DNA from: an uncultured Eubacteriales bacterium
Lineage (GTDB): Bacteria > Bacillota > Clostridia > Oscillospirales > Oscillospiraceae
Reading direction: 5' to 3'
DNA: 45,443 nt
Assembly (NCBI GenBank): GCA_900545515.1
Contig: UQZA01000016.1
Span: 1 to 45,443 of the forward strand
Shown here: positions 32,643-40,013 of the stretch, in pieces
Layout: the number at the start of each line of letters is the position of its first letter
Position numbering within the stretch: the stretch's first letter is position 1
Program-made: the position numbers and the translations under genes
The notes under the pieces: generated by a model
Database searches by the model: none
The model's input: the letters and a program-made list of their open reading frames with translations, nothing else
What the model was told of the DNA's origin: nothing

Positions 32643-33361
32643 GGGATACGCTCCTTTCTCTCTAGTATGTGATCATGGCAGAGCCGTGTAGATTCCGGCC
32701 CTCCCCGGTTTTCCAGTAGCCAAATGGGGGCGGCAGGTACCAGCCGCTTGAGCAAAGGCAGAAGCAGCCGGTAGTGGGCTTCGGTCCGGTCTGTGCAAAA
32801 ACACTGACCCAGTAGGGGCAGGATGGCGGATGCTGCCGGCAGGGGGAGGCACCGGTCTGTCTGGCTCTGCCGCAGATACACGATTCCGCCCAGGGGGGCG
32901 GACCCGGTGCCGCCCAGCGCCTCCTTACCCCGCCAGGGTGTGGCGTGTACCAGGATGGGGCCGTTGTCCTGAAATTGGAGGGCCGGCTTGTCTCCATTGA
33001 TGATTGTGATTTCGCCGGGGTAGAGCTGCCACCAGAGGTTTAGCTGGGTGGTTTTCCCCACTCCGCTGGGGGCGGCCAAGAGGTAGGCTTTCCCTTGAAA
33101 GGCGAAGGCGGCGCTGTGAAACAGGCAGCGGCTGTAGGAAAGCAACAGGTCCGCAAACCGGCGGCGCAGGGCCACGGTTTCCAGGAATTCTGGGGGGGCA
33201 TCCGAGGGACAGTAACAAGAGGCCCGCTGCAGGTCCTCCTGGGTAACCTGGAGATGTGCGGTGGGAGAACCGCCCACGGCGAGAAAATCGGAGAAATAGC
33301 GCTCGGTGCCGGGGTAACGCAGTTGAATTTCAAAGGTCAATCCGGAAAAGGAAATGATAAT
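32636..33361 (-). CDS. HPr kinase-like protein, probable ATT start
   Basis: A 241-aa P-loop protein resembling the HPr kinase/phosphorylase C-terminal fold. Walker A is LLAAPSGVGKTTQL, and GDKPALQF with HATPWRGKEA fits the second phosphate-binding region of such lasso-cluster kinases. The only ATG/GTG/TTG start near the fold is TTG 33340, which has no ribosome binding site. Reading in frame to ATT 33361 adds seven residues (IIISFSG), giving the (I)SFSGLTFEI opening expected for this family, and GGGGAGG sits eight bases upstream. Paeninodin's homologue phosphorylates its peptide's C-terminal Ser. The substrate here is unknown. Confidence 0.75.
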   Translation of the reverse strand: MIISFSGLTFEIQLRYPGTERYFSDFLAVGGSPTAHLQVTQEDLQRASCYCPSDAPPEFLETVALRRRFADLLLSYSRCLFHSAAFAFQGKAYLLAAPSGVGKTTQLNLWWQLYPGEITIINGDKPALQFQDNGPILVHATPWRGKEALGGTGSAPLGGIVYLRQSQTDRCLPLPAASAILPLLGQCFCTDRTEAHYRLLLPLLKRLVPAAPIWLLENRGGPESTRLCHDHILERKERIPC

Positions 33362-33416
33362 GGAAAATTCCTCCCCTCTGTGGTAGAGATGTGGCGTTTG
33401 GAGTGGTAAAAGAATG

Positions 33417-33444
33417 CGGCAGGTGGGGGGAACCCCACCTGCCG
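33417..33444 (-). terminator. Attenuator-like hairpin after the 57-aa peptide gene
   Basis: Perfect 12-bp stem CGGCAGGTGGGG (33417-33428) against CCCCACCTGCCG (33433-33444), GGAA loop, with CATTCTTTTACC following on the minus strand. It sits 14 bases after the peptide stop and before the kinase gene. Partial terminators here are typical of RiPP precursor genes, keeping precursor mRNA above that of the enzymes. Confidence 0.75.
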
Positions 33445-33457
33445 TGTGAGCTGCCTC

Positions 33458-33631
33458 TCAGATGTGGCCGAGCAGGTTGCCAAATTCGTCGTACACCTCA
33501 CCGGATGCTGTCCGGTGACCATAGACGATGGTACCATCTCCCAGGGAGAAGGGGGTGATGCCGGAGCCATCGGGAACCCACTGGCTATCATTCATGGGTG
33601 TGACAATGGGCATATTGGACAAGTCGTTCAT
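33458..33631 (-). CDS. 57-aa candidate precursor peptide
   Basis: Short gene on the minus strand: ATG at 33631, AAGGAGG nine bases upstream, TGA at 33458-33460. The product begins MNDLSNMPIVTPMNDSQW and continues with VPDGSGITPFSLGDGTIVYG and a C-terminal GHRTASGEVYDEFGNLLGHI. It is hydrophilic, with no signal peptide and no Cys. Placement before the HPr-kinase/PqqD/nucleotidyltransferase trio, with a hairpin after it, fits a RiPP precursor or peptide substrate. The core is not obvious. The lasso hallmark (Gly/Ala/Ser at position 1 and Asp/Glu at 7-9 of a core) cannot be fixed without a protease site. No lasso cyclase is present. Confidence 0.75.
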   Translation of the reverse strand: MNDLSNMPIVTPMNDSQWVPDGSGITPFSLGDGTIVYGHRTASGEVYDEFGNLLGHI

Positions 33632-33669
33632 AGTCGGAAACCTCCTTGTAGTTGAAAGAATGATTCGCC

Positions 33670-35883
33670 CTAGGCCGTGACGGCCAGGGGATTGTAAATG
33701 GTATTGGGGCGGAAGGTGCAGCTGCTCATGTCACCGTAGACCAGAGTGCCCTCCAGCGTCCGATAGTACGCCCGGGTGGAGAGGGTGGTGAAATTTCCCT
33801 GGGTGTCACGGAGCTGCATATACCGCCAGTAGAAATAGGTGACATAGCCGTCTCCGCTGCCTTGGTCGCGATAGCCGGGCAGGCCATGGTTGAAGTCCTT
33901 GGCGGTATAGTCTTGATCATAAATGGGCGCGGCTTTGAACGCTTCGTAAACGGTGGACTTTTCGAAATTACCCACAGGCTTGCCACCAATGGTTCCGCCG
34001 ATGATCAGGCTGGACGCGTCCTTTTCTGTAGCTGTGGTAGAGACCACAAAACCATAGTGCTGGAATATGTCATCCGGTACTGTGGCATTGATGTAGACCT
34101 CCCGTGCGTAACTGCCGTCGGTCCAGTAGCCGATCTGTGCTTGGGAATACCCGGCGTCGATCCAATAGGCATAAATCCGCTGGTTCTGAACCTTGTCGCT
34201 TTGGAACAGGTCCGTTGCGCCTACATTGTTTTCCTCCGTCCAGTCCATTTCGTGACCGGCCTTGCTGCCGCAGGGGGTGTAGAACCAACCGGCAAAGGTG
34301 TACTGGGCGTCACCGGCTGTTTTGCGGGTACCGTTGACGGTGAAGTCCGTTCCTTCATATGCCAGGCTGCCAGCCAGCAGATCATTGCGCCCGGAGATGT
34401 AGTCCGCTTGGTTCAAAATTTTCAATACTTCACCGGTAACGCCATCGCACAGCAGGAGCGCATCCTCCGGAATTACGGGTTCATCCGGCTCTGATGGGAC
34501 GCAATGACAGCCACAGCCGCAGGTGCAGGTCCCTTCGGGATTGATGCAGCCGGTGAGGGTGGGGAGGGCGCCGTCCTCCAGCTTCCAGTAGCCGGTACCG
34601 GTCCAGGCGGCGTCCTGGCTGATCCGCGTCACAATGGCCGCCACGTCGGCAATCTCTGTGCCGCTGGTGGATTTGGTAAAATATTTGCTGTTGGCCGGGA
34701 AGCAGTCAGAAGTGTAGTAGCAGTAGTTGACGGAGCCGCTGTTGCAGCGAATGCCGCTAAGGGTGGATTTGTAAGAGGTGTTGGTGTTTGCCGTTGCCAG
34801 CTGGCCGGCATGGTAGCAGTTGGTGTAAGTGCCGCCTATGCTGTAGCCGCAGATACCGGCAGCGTAGGTCAAGCTATTTTTGGCCATGCAACGACCGGCT
34901 GTGATGATACCGGTGCTATAGCAGCGGTCTACCGTCAAATGGGCAGACCTGGCGTAACCGACGATACCGCCGGCTGCATCATACACGTTACTACCCGCCA
35001 CAGGTGTGCCAACACGGACGTCTGCCGTGCTGTAGCAGTCTGCAATGTGCACTACCTGTCCGACAGATGTGGTACTGTTATTTGCCACCATGCCGACGAT
35101 GCCGCCTGCTCCGCCGTAGCTGGTGGAGCTGACTTGGGATGCAGCGCACCAGGAGCGGCTGATGTTTGCGGTTCCGCCAGGGCCTCCGGCCTGTCCAACC
35201 ACGCCGCCCACACCGTACTGGGTACCGGTGATGGTTGCGCCCTGAACGCTGGAGCAACACAGGGTGATTGTGTAGCCGGAACCGGCGCTGGCATAGCCTA
35301 CAATGCCGCCTACGGCGTACTTTCCCTCCACGGTGGTGTCCACCACATGCAGGTTGCACAGGGTTTCCGGGGAAGCGCCCGTATTGCCAACGAACGCGCC
35401 CACGTGGTAGCCGCTGCTGACGATGGAGCTGTCCCGGAGGGTCAAATTGCAGATGCTTGCGTTTGCAAGGCTGCCGAACAGACCTGCATAGTTGACATTA
35501 CCTGAAATTTTCAGGTGAGAGATGGTATGTCCGCCTCCTATGAAGGTGCCACAGAAATAGTAGGGGGCGCTGGCATTCCATCCGATGGGAGTCCATTCCT
35601 GGTTGCCCAGATCGATGTCTGCGGTCAGCCTGTACCAAGCGCCCCGATAGGGATTGCTGGTGCTGTTGCTTTCGTTGACCTTTTGGGCCAGGTATGCCAG
35701 CTCACCGCCGTTAGAGATGAGATAGGGATCGCTTTCTGTACCACTGCCGCCGGAGAAGGAGGTGGCGGGAATGCCATTCCAGGCAGGGGCCACGCCCTCC
35801 GCGGCAAGCGCGGAGGGCTGAAGGCAGCTGAGACCGAACAGCAGGGCCAGGAGCAACGCCAATGTACAGGTGAATTTTTTCAT
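33670..35883 (-). CDS. Secreted GLUG-repeat protein with the shared C-terminal domain
   Basis: A 737-aa secreted protein with a Sec signal peptide (hydrophobic 7-27, cleavage near ALAAEG). Residues about 40-430 hold GLUG-type repeats (GGIVGYASAGSGYTITLCC, GVGGVVGQAGG, GGIVGMVANN), a beta-helix-like adhesive array. A Cys-rich linker CTCGCGCHC (453-461) leads to a C-terminal ~270-aa domain. That domain is closely similar to the one in the upstream neighbour (LAGS, YTFAGWF, REVYINATVP, QHYGFVVSTTATE, GLPGY, YFYWR, LEGTLVYGDM). No LPXTG or other anchor is visible, so retention may rely on this domain. It is 32 bases downstream of its partner gene. Confidence 0.85.
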   Translation of the reverse strand: MKKFTCTLALLLALLFGLSCLQPSALAAEGVAPAWNGIPATSFSGGSGTESDPYLISNGGELAYLAQKVNESNSTSNPYRGAWYRLTADIDLGNQEWTPIGWNASAPYYFCGTFIGGGHTISHLKISGNVNYAGLFGSLANASICNLTLRDSSIVSSGYHVGAFVGNTGASPETLCNLHVVDTTVEGKYAVGGIVGYASAGSGYTITLCCSSVQGATITGTQYGVGGVVGQAGGPGGTANISRSWCAASQVSSTSYGGAGGIVGMVANNSTTSVGQVVHIADCYSTADVRVGTPVAGSNVYDAAGGIVGYARSAHLTVDRCYSTGIITAGRCMAKNSLTYAAGICGYSIGGTYTNCYHAGQLATANTNTSYKSTLSGIRCNSGSVNYCYYTSDCFPANSKYFTKSTSGTEIADVAAIVTRISQDAAWTGTGYWKLEDGALPTLTGCINPEGTCTCGCGCHCVPSEPDEPVIPEDALLLCDGVTGEVLKILNQADYISGRNDLLAGSLAYEGTDFTVNGTRKTAGDAQYTFAGWFYTPCGSKAGHEMDWTEENNVGATDLFQSDKVQNQRIYAYWIDAGYSQAQIGYWTDGSYAREVYINATVPDDIFQHYGFVVSTTATEKDASSLIIGGTIGGKPVGNFEKSTVYEAFKAAPIYDQDYTAKDFNHGLPGYRDQGSGDGYVTYFYWRYMQLRDTQGNFTTLSTRAYYRTLEGTLVYGDMSSCTFRPNTIYNPLAVTA

Positions 35884-35915
35884 TGGGATCTCCTTTCAAA
35901 TGGCTGTAGCTGAAA

Positions 35916-38093
35916 TCAGAAGGGGCTTGTGGATTCCAGGGGATTGTAAGTTGTGTCGGGCTCAAAGGTGACCTGGGTCATGTCGCCATAGACCAAGGTG
36001 CCCTCCAGGGTCCTGTAATAAGCGCGTGCGGAGAGGGTAGTGAGGTTTCCGCTTGCGTTCTTCAGCTGCATGTTTCTCCAGTAGAAGTAGGTGATGTAGC
36101 CTGCACCATTCCCATCGTAGCCGGGCAGACCGGCGTTAAAGTCCTGGGCGGTGTAGGGCTCTTCATAAATGGGAGAGGCCTGGAAGGTCTCATAGACTGC
36201 AGTCTTCTGGTAATTGCCCACCGGCTTGCCTCCAATGACGCCGCCGATGACCAGATTCTCCTGATCCTCCTCGGTAGCAGCGGTGGAAACCACAAATCCA
36301 TAGTGCTGGAACATATCCTTGGGCACTGTGGCGTTGATGTAAACCTCCCGTGCGTAACGGCTGTCAGCCCGGTAGCCGATCTGGGGCTGGGAATAGTCGG
36401 CGTAAATCCAGTAAGCGTAGATCCGATGATTTTCCACTTGTGCGCAGTCAAACAGATCGGCGGTGCCTACGTTGTTAGCAGCTGTCCAGTCCAGGTTCCG
36501 ATTGTTGATGACCTGGCCCTCCGCATTGCCGGGGGCGAAGAACCAACCGGCAAAGGTGTAGTCGGTGTTTGTCTCCATGCCAATCACAGTTTTGCGGGTG
36601 CCAGTTACGGTGAAGCCCTTGTCCCCGCCGGGAAGAACGGTGTAGGCCATGGGGGACGTGTAGTTGAGGGTCCCGGCCAGCAGGTCATTCCGGCCGGCCT
36701 GGTACTGGCTCTCATACAAAATTCCCATCACATTGCCTGTGGGGCCGTCGCACAGCAGCAGGGCATGATCCACCACCGGAGTCAGGACCAGATTGCCATG
36801 AACGGTGATCGCTTCCTCCAAACCATACACAGTTCCAACCTCATCCTGCCAGCCGGTTAGCTTCCAGAAGTTTTCTTCGTCGTATTCGCCCTTGTAGAAT
36901 GTTTCGGCGCCCAAAGTGGTGACAGTCTCGCCTTCTTCCACCCCAAAGGTTCGGTAGGTAGTACCGGCGGGATACTGGAACTCCACGGTGTATTTGTCAG
37001 CCTCCTGCTGCCATACGGCGTAGATGGTCTTGACAGGGTTCTCTTTGGTCAGGGTTACGGAATTGCCTGCCTGATAAATGGGAGCGGTGGCGTCTGCAGT
37101 GTCAGCCCAGCCCAGGAAGGTGTAGCCGTCCTGGGTGGGAGCAAAGTCAGAGACGGTGAAGTCCACGGAATCGTCGGTGGACTGTTTGGTGTCGGTCCGG
37201 TTTTCCTCGTTTCCGCCGTTGACGTCATAGATCAGGGTGTAGTCGTAGATGGTGGGGTTCTTCTGCCACACAGCGTAGATGGTTTTGGCAGGGGCATCTT
37301 TGGTCAGGGCCACGGAATTGCCAGCATGATAGGTGGCAGCGGTAGCATCGATACAGTCAGCCCAGCCCAGGAAGGTATAGCCGTCCCGGGTGGGGACGGT
37401 GCTGGATACGGTAAAGGTTGCGTAGCCTGCGGTGGTGGACTGGGTTTCTGTCCAGTTGGCTTCCTTGCCGCCGTTGGTGTCGTAGGTCAGGGCGTAGTCG
37501 ATTTCCTCTTCGCCAGTGACAATGACTGTGAAGGTAGTGGTTTCTTTGTACCAAGTTCGATCCGCATTGTGATATACGCTACGCCCACAGTATTTGCAAT
37601 AGCCAGATTCATAAGGAGCATCATAATTGTAGTAGAATGTCAACGTGACAGTTGTGCGTCCAGGTTTTGCGGCTTTGTAATGGAATTCCAGGCAAGGATA
37701 CCCCACATAGCCATCAAACTCATCCGCCGATGGAGTTGCTGCCAGGGAATATTCGCAGTCCGTTAAAACAGAAGGGTCGCTCAGGGAATAGCCTGCTGTC
37801 CGATCAACTCTGTCCACCGCGTAGTAATCGGGAATGAACTCAGAGACAACCCGTTTGCAATTGGGGCAAAGGTAGGTGCTCCGCGGTAGGCGGTAATAAA
37901 ATCCTGTATCCCCAACGTTTTTGGTAATCGCCCCGGCCTCGTTGTTGCGCACGAACTGATAGGCACTCGGGATGCCATAGTTCAGTGTAACTCCCTGCAT
38001 CTCAGTCACCGGCGCGGCGAATGCTGCGGTACTCAATGCCAGCACCATAACCAATGCGAGCAGTAACGCAATGGATTTACGTACAAATTTCAT
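35916..38093 (-). CDS. Secreted InlB B-repeat protein with the shared C-terminal domain
   Basis: A 725-aa secreted protein with a signal peptide ending near AFAA (about residue 27). The N-terminal ~170 aa carry two zinc-ribbon-like Cys pairs (Cys76/79 in YLCPNC, Cys166/169 in YCKYCG). They are followed by at least two full Listeria-Bacteroides (InlB B/flg_new) repeats (YTLIYDVNGGNEEN, then DGYTFLGWADTADAT and KTIYAVWQ), plus a third degenerate copy ending near residue 430. The C-terminal ~290 aa are clearly homologous to the GLUG-repeat protein's end. No LPXTG. Its AGGAGG overlaps the stop of the 72-aa peptide, so the two are coupled. Confidence 0.85.
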   Translation of the reverse strand: MKFVRKSIALLLALVMVLALSTAAFAAPVTEMQGVTLNYGIPSAYQFVRNNEAGAITKNVGDTGFYYRLPRSTYLCPNCKRVVSEFIPDYYAVDRVDRTAGYSLSDPSVLTDCEYSLAATPSADEFDGYVGYPCLEFHYKAAKPGRTTVTLTFYYNYDAPYESGYCKYCGRSVYHNADRTWYKETTTFTVIVTGEEEIDYALTYDTNGGKEANWTETQSTTAGYATFTVSSTVPTRDGYTFLGWADCIDATAATYHAGNSVALTKDAPAKTIYAVWQKNPTIYDYTLIYDVNGGNEENRTDTKQSTDDSVDFTVSDFAPTQDGYTFLGWADTADATAPIYQAGNSVTLTKENPVKTIYAVWQQEADKYTVEFQYPAGTTYRTFGVEEGETVTTLGAETFYKGEYDEENFWKLTGWQDEVGTVYGLEEAITVHGNLVLTPVVDHALLLCDGPTGNVMGILYESQYQAGRNDLLAGTLNYTSPMAYTVLPGGDKGFTVTGTRKTVIGMETNTDYTFAGWFFAPGNAEGQVINNRNLDWTAANNVGTADLFDCAQVENHRIYAYWIYADYSQPQIGYRADSRYAREVYINATVPKDMFQHYGFVVSTAATEEDQENLVIGGVIGGKPVGNYQKTAVYETFQASPIYEEPYTAQDFNAGLPGYDGNGAGYITYFYWRNMQLKNASGNLTTLSARAYYRTLEGTLVYGDMTQVTFEPDTTYNPLESTSPF

Positions 38094-38103
38094 AATAACC
38101 TCC

Positions 38104-38322
38104 TCAATGTGTCGTAGTAGATGGTTGCTCGCCGCTTAGAGTGGGGAATGATTTCCCGCTTTCCGGGGTATCATGATCCACAGGCGACAAAGCAAAGTGA
38201 GGATCTGGGCGCGTTCCAGACTGTTCTTGGGCCAGCTCAGCCGTCAGGCGAATATAGTCTGCCGAGCCAGCCGGGTGAAAAACCATGACAGGCGCAATGT
38301 ATGGTTTTTTCCGGTTTTCCAA
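38104..38322 (-). CDS. 72-aa peptide with lasso leader-like start, first gene of the operon
   Basis: TTG start at 38322 with AGGAGGGG at 38327-38334, TGA at 38104-38106. The product begins MENRKKPYIAPVMVFHPAGS and goes on ADYIRLTAELAQEQSG. The K-K-x-Y-x-x-P-x-(M/L)...G...T pattern resembles leaders recognised by PqqD-type elements in lasso peptide systems (Y-x2-P-x-L-x3-G-x5-T), although the spacing to Gly and Thr is looser. The C-terminal half is rich in Ser, Thr, Pro, His and Asp. An ATG-started longer frame exists but lacks a better ribosome binding site. Only 18 bases separate its start from the left inverted repeat. Confidence 0.7.
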   Translation of the reverse strand: MENRKKPYIAPVMVFHPAGSADYIRLTAELAQEQSGTRPDPHFALSPVDHDTPESGKSFPTLSGEQPSTTTH

Positions 38323-38340
38323 CGAATCCCCTCCTGTACT

Positions 38341-38356
38341 CTTAAAGTAGAACAAT
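38341..38356. repeat. Inverted repeat, left arm (IRL) beside the recombinase gene
   Basis: CTTAAAGTAGAACAAT, perfectly complementary in inverted orientation to 39769-39784. With GTACTCTT partly shared further outward (the right copy has an extra 8 bases), the similarity is longer than 16. It lies 30 bases past the recombinase stop and 18 bases before the TTG start of the 72-aa peptide. Confidence 0.85.
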
Positions 38357-38386
38357 ATAGGAAAGAAGTCCTGGAAATTCCTGCTT

Positions 38387-39571
38387 TCAGGGAACTTGCG
38401 CTGCCGTCTGACCACAACTTTGACCCAGAATGGAAATATTTTCCAGACGATTCATCTGCTCCTGCTTTAAGGTGATGGACGGGTGCACATACCGCTGCAA
38501 AGTGGTATTGACGTTGGCGTGACCCAGAATTTCGCTGAGGGATTTGGCATCAAAGCCGTTTTCCACGCAGCGGGTGGCAAAGGTGTGACGCAGGGTGTGA
38601 AAGGTAAAGGAATCCAACCCGGCCCGGATCAGAAGGCGCTTGTATTTTTCCAGGCAAATGCGGGGCTCCATGTATGCCCGCTTACCTGTGAGAAGGTACA
38701 CATCCTTTGCCATGCGGTGTGGCTTTAAAAACGCCATCAGAAAGGAGGGCATGGGGATGACCCGGTTGGAACTCTCTGTTTTGGGGCAGTCGATGAGGAC
38801 CTTGGTCTTCCGCCTGGCATCCGGCGTGAGGTCTTGAATGCGGAGCATCGTCTTATGAATGCGGATGGTGCCGCTTTCCAAGGAGATATCTCCCCATTGC
38901 AGGGCGCACACCTCCCCAATTCGTAGTCCCCCGTACAGGGCTGTTAGAATGCCCAGGTGCAGGGGGTCCGGGCATTGGAATAACACCGTTTCCAGCTTTG
39001 CCTGCTCCTCCCGGGTCATGATTCTGGTAGCTGACTGCCGGTTTTTTGGATAAAACATGTGGCTCTGTGCGGCGCAGGGATATTGACGGCGCTGCGCATA
39101 GAGCAAAATCTGTAGAAGGACGGAGCGAATGTCCGCCACGGTCTTTGGGGAAAGGCCGCCTTTGCCATCGGCCCTGCCGGTGCGCAGCTTTTCCCGCAGG
39201 AATCCATCCAGCACCTCCGGCGTGAGGGCGTACAAGCGGCGTGGCCCCAGGCACGGCAGTAGATGGCGCCGGACCAGATTGGTGTAGTGGGCATAGGTGG
39301 ATTCTTTGATGCTGTCCTTCCGGGCAGCCAGCCATTCCCAAGCTACCTCTTCCAGGGTGATTTTTCCTTTGCTGCTGCCTGCTTTCTCGCACCGGGAGGA
39401 GATTGCAGCGGTGCTCCGCAGCAGGTCATTTCGCTTTTCCTTGGCTTCCAAATAAGTTTTTCCGTACACAGATCGGTAGATTGCCTTGCCGTCAGGTTTG
39501 TAGGAGGAGATCACCCGGGCCTCCCAACGCCCGTCTTTGCGCTTCCGGATGTTTTCACCGTGTCGTCCCAT
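38387..39571 (-). CDS. Tyrosine recombinase (phage-type integrase)
   Basis: A 394-aa site-specific recombinase from ATG 39571 (AAAGGAAC upstream). A longer frame from 39592 is possible. The N-terminal arm-binding region is followed by a SAM-like core-binding domain (about 60-150) and the catalytic domain: Arg in LYGGLRIGEVCAL, HTLRH box in TFHTLRHTFATRC, GHANVNTTLQRY with the nucleophile Tyr. All catalytic residues are present. It is enclosed by the inverted repeats at 38341-38356 and 39769-39784 rather than by direct attachment repeats, so DNA inversion is a more natural reading than integration. No excisionase or other phage genes are seen. Confidence 0.9.
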   Translation of the reverse strand: MGRHGENIRKRKDGRWEARVISSYKPDGKAIYRSVYGKTYLEAKEKRNDLLRSTAAISSRCEKAGSSKGKITLEEVAWEWLAARKDSIKESTYAHYTNLVRRHLLPCLGPRRLYALTPEVLDGFLREKLRTGRADGKGGLSPKTVADIRSVLLQILLYAQRRQYPCAAQSHMFYPKNRQSATRIMTREEQAKLETVLFQCPDPLHLGILTALYGGLRIGEVCALQWGDISLESGTIRIHKTMLRIQDLTPDARRKTKVLIDCPKTESSNRVIPMPSFLMAFLKPHRMAKDVYLLTGKRAYMEPRICLEKYKRLLIRAGLDSFTFHTLRHTFATRCVENGFDAKSLSEILGHANVNTTLQRYVHPSITLKQEQMNRLENISILGQSCGQTAAQVP

Positions 39572-39768
39572 GGTCAGTTTTGTTCCTTTCATGTCGAATT
39601 TTATCGTCCGCCCCGGCGCAGGTTGACCCGAAAGCTTGACCCGGAATCAGGCCTGCATCCTGCCGTAATTGCTTAAAATGAGAGCGGTTTTTCCAGCTTG
39701 CGGAGTTGACAACCCCACAAATTATGTGTGAGCAGTGAGGGTGTGGGCCGCGTTTTAGCCACTCTCAG

Positions 39769-39784
39769 ATTGTTCTACTTTAAG
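39769..39784. repeat. Inverted repeat, right arm (IRR)
   Basis: ATTGTTCTACTTTAAG, reverse complement of 38341-38356. It lies about 200 bases upstream of the recombinase start. The 39572-39768 stretch inside holds a TTGACA-like box near 39704 on the plus strand but no well-spaced -10, so no outward promoter could be confirmed. Confidence 0.85.
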
Positions 39785-39798
39785 ATAAAAAGAGTACG

Positions 39799-39828
39799 GG
39801 CCGCGATGAAGGAGGTTTCATCGCGGCC
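39799..39828 (-). terminator. Hairpin outside IRR
   Basis: GGCCGCGATGAA (39799-39810) against TTCATCGCGGCC (39817-39828), loop GGAGGT. On the minus strand it is followed by a T-rich CGTACTCTTTTTATC, fitting an intrinsic terminator that would isolate the invertible segment from gdhA transcription. The rest of 39829-39970 shows no gene. Confidence 0.6.
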
Positions 39829-39970
39829 TGAAATTTATGGTTTGTCCTGAATGGGCCTTAGCGGAATGCCTGTGCTATGACAGGGGGCGCTGGAGCCGGG
39901 TATAAATGGATAAACTCCCCCTTGCTACGGCGTACCAGGACTTGCCGCAGGATGCAGATGTATCAAAAAA

Positions 39971-39994
39971 CCGGGACAGCTATCGCTGTCCCGG
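39971..39994 (-). terminator. gdhA terminator
   Basis: CCGGGACAGC (39971-39980) against GCTGTCCCGG (39985-39994), 4-base loop, followed on the minus strand by TTTTTTGATAC. It lies 20 bases beyond the gdhA stop. Confidence 0.9.
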
Positions 39995-40013
39995 TATGTA
40001 GATGGGGAGTTTT

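Noticed and set aside
39572..39768. Outward promoter inside the invertible segment
   Set aside because: A TTGACA-like box near 39704 has no -10 element at 16-18 bases. Without mapping data I do not call a promoter.
38387..39784. Prophage or integrative element around the tyrosine recombinase
   Set aside because: No excisionase, replication, capsid or transfer gene nearby, and the flanking repeats are inverted rather than direct. An invertible segment fits better, though an ancient element cannot be excluded.
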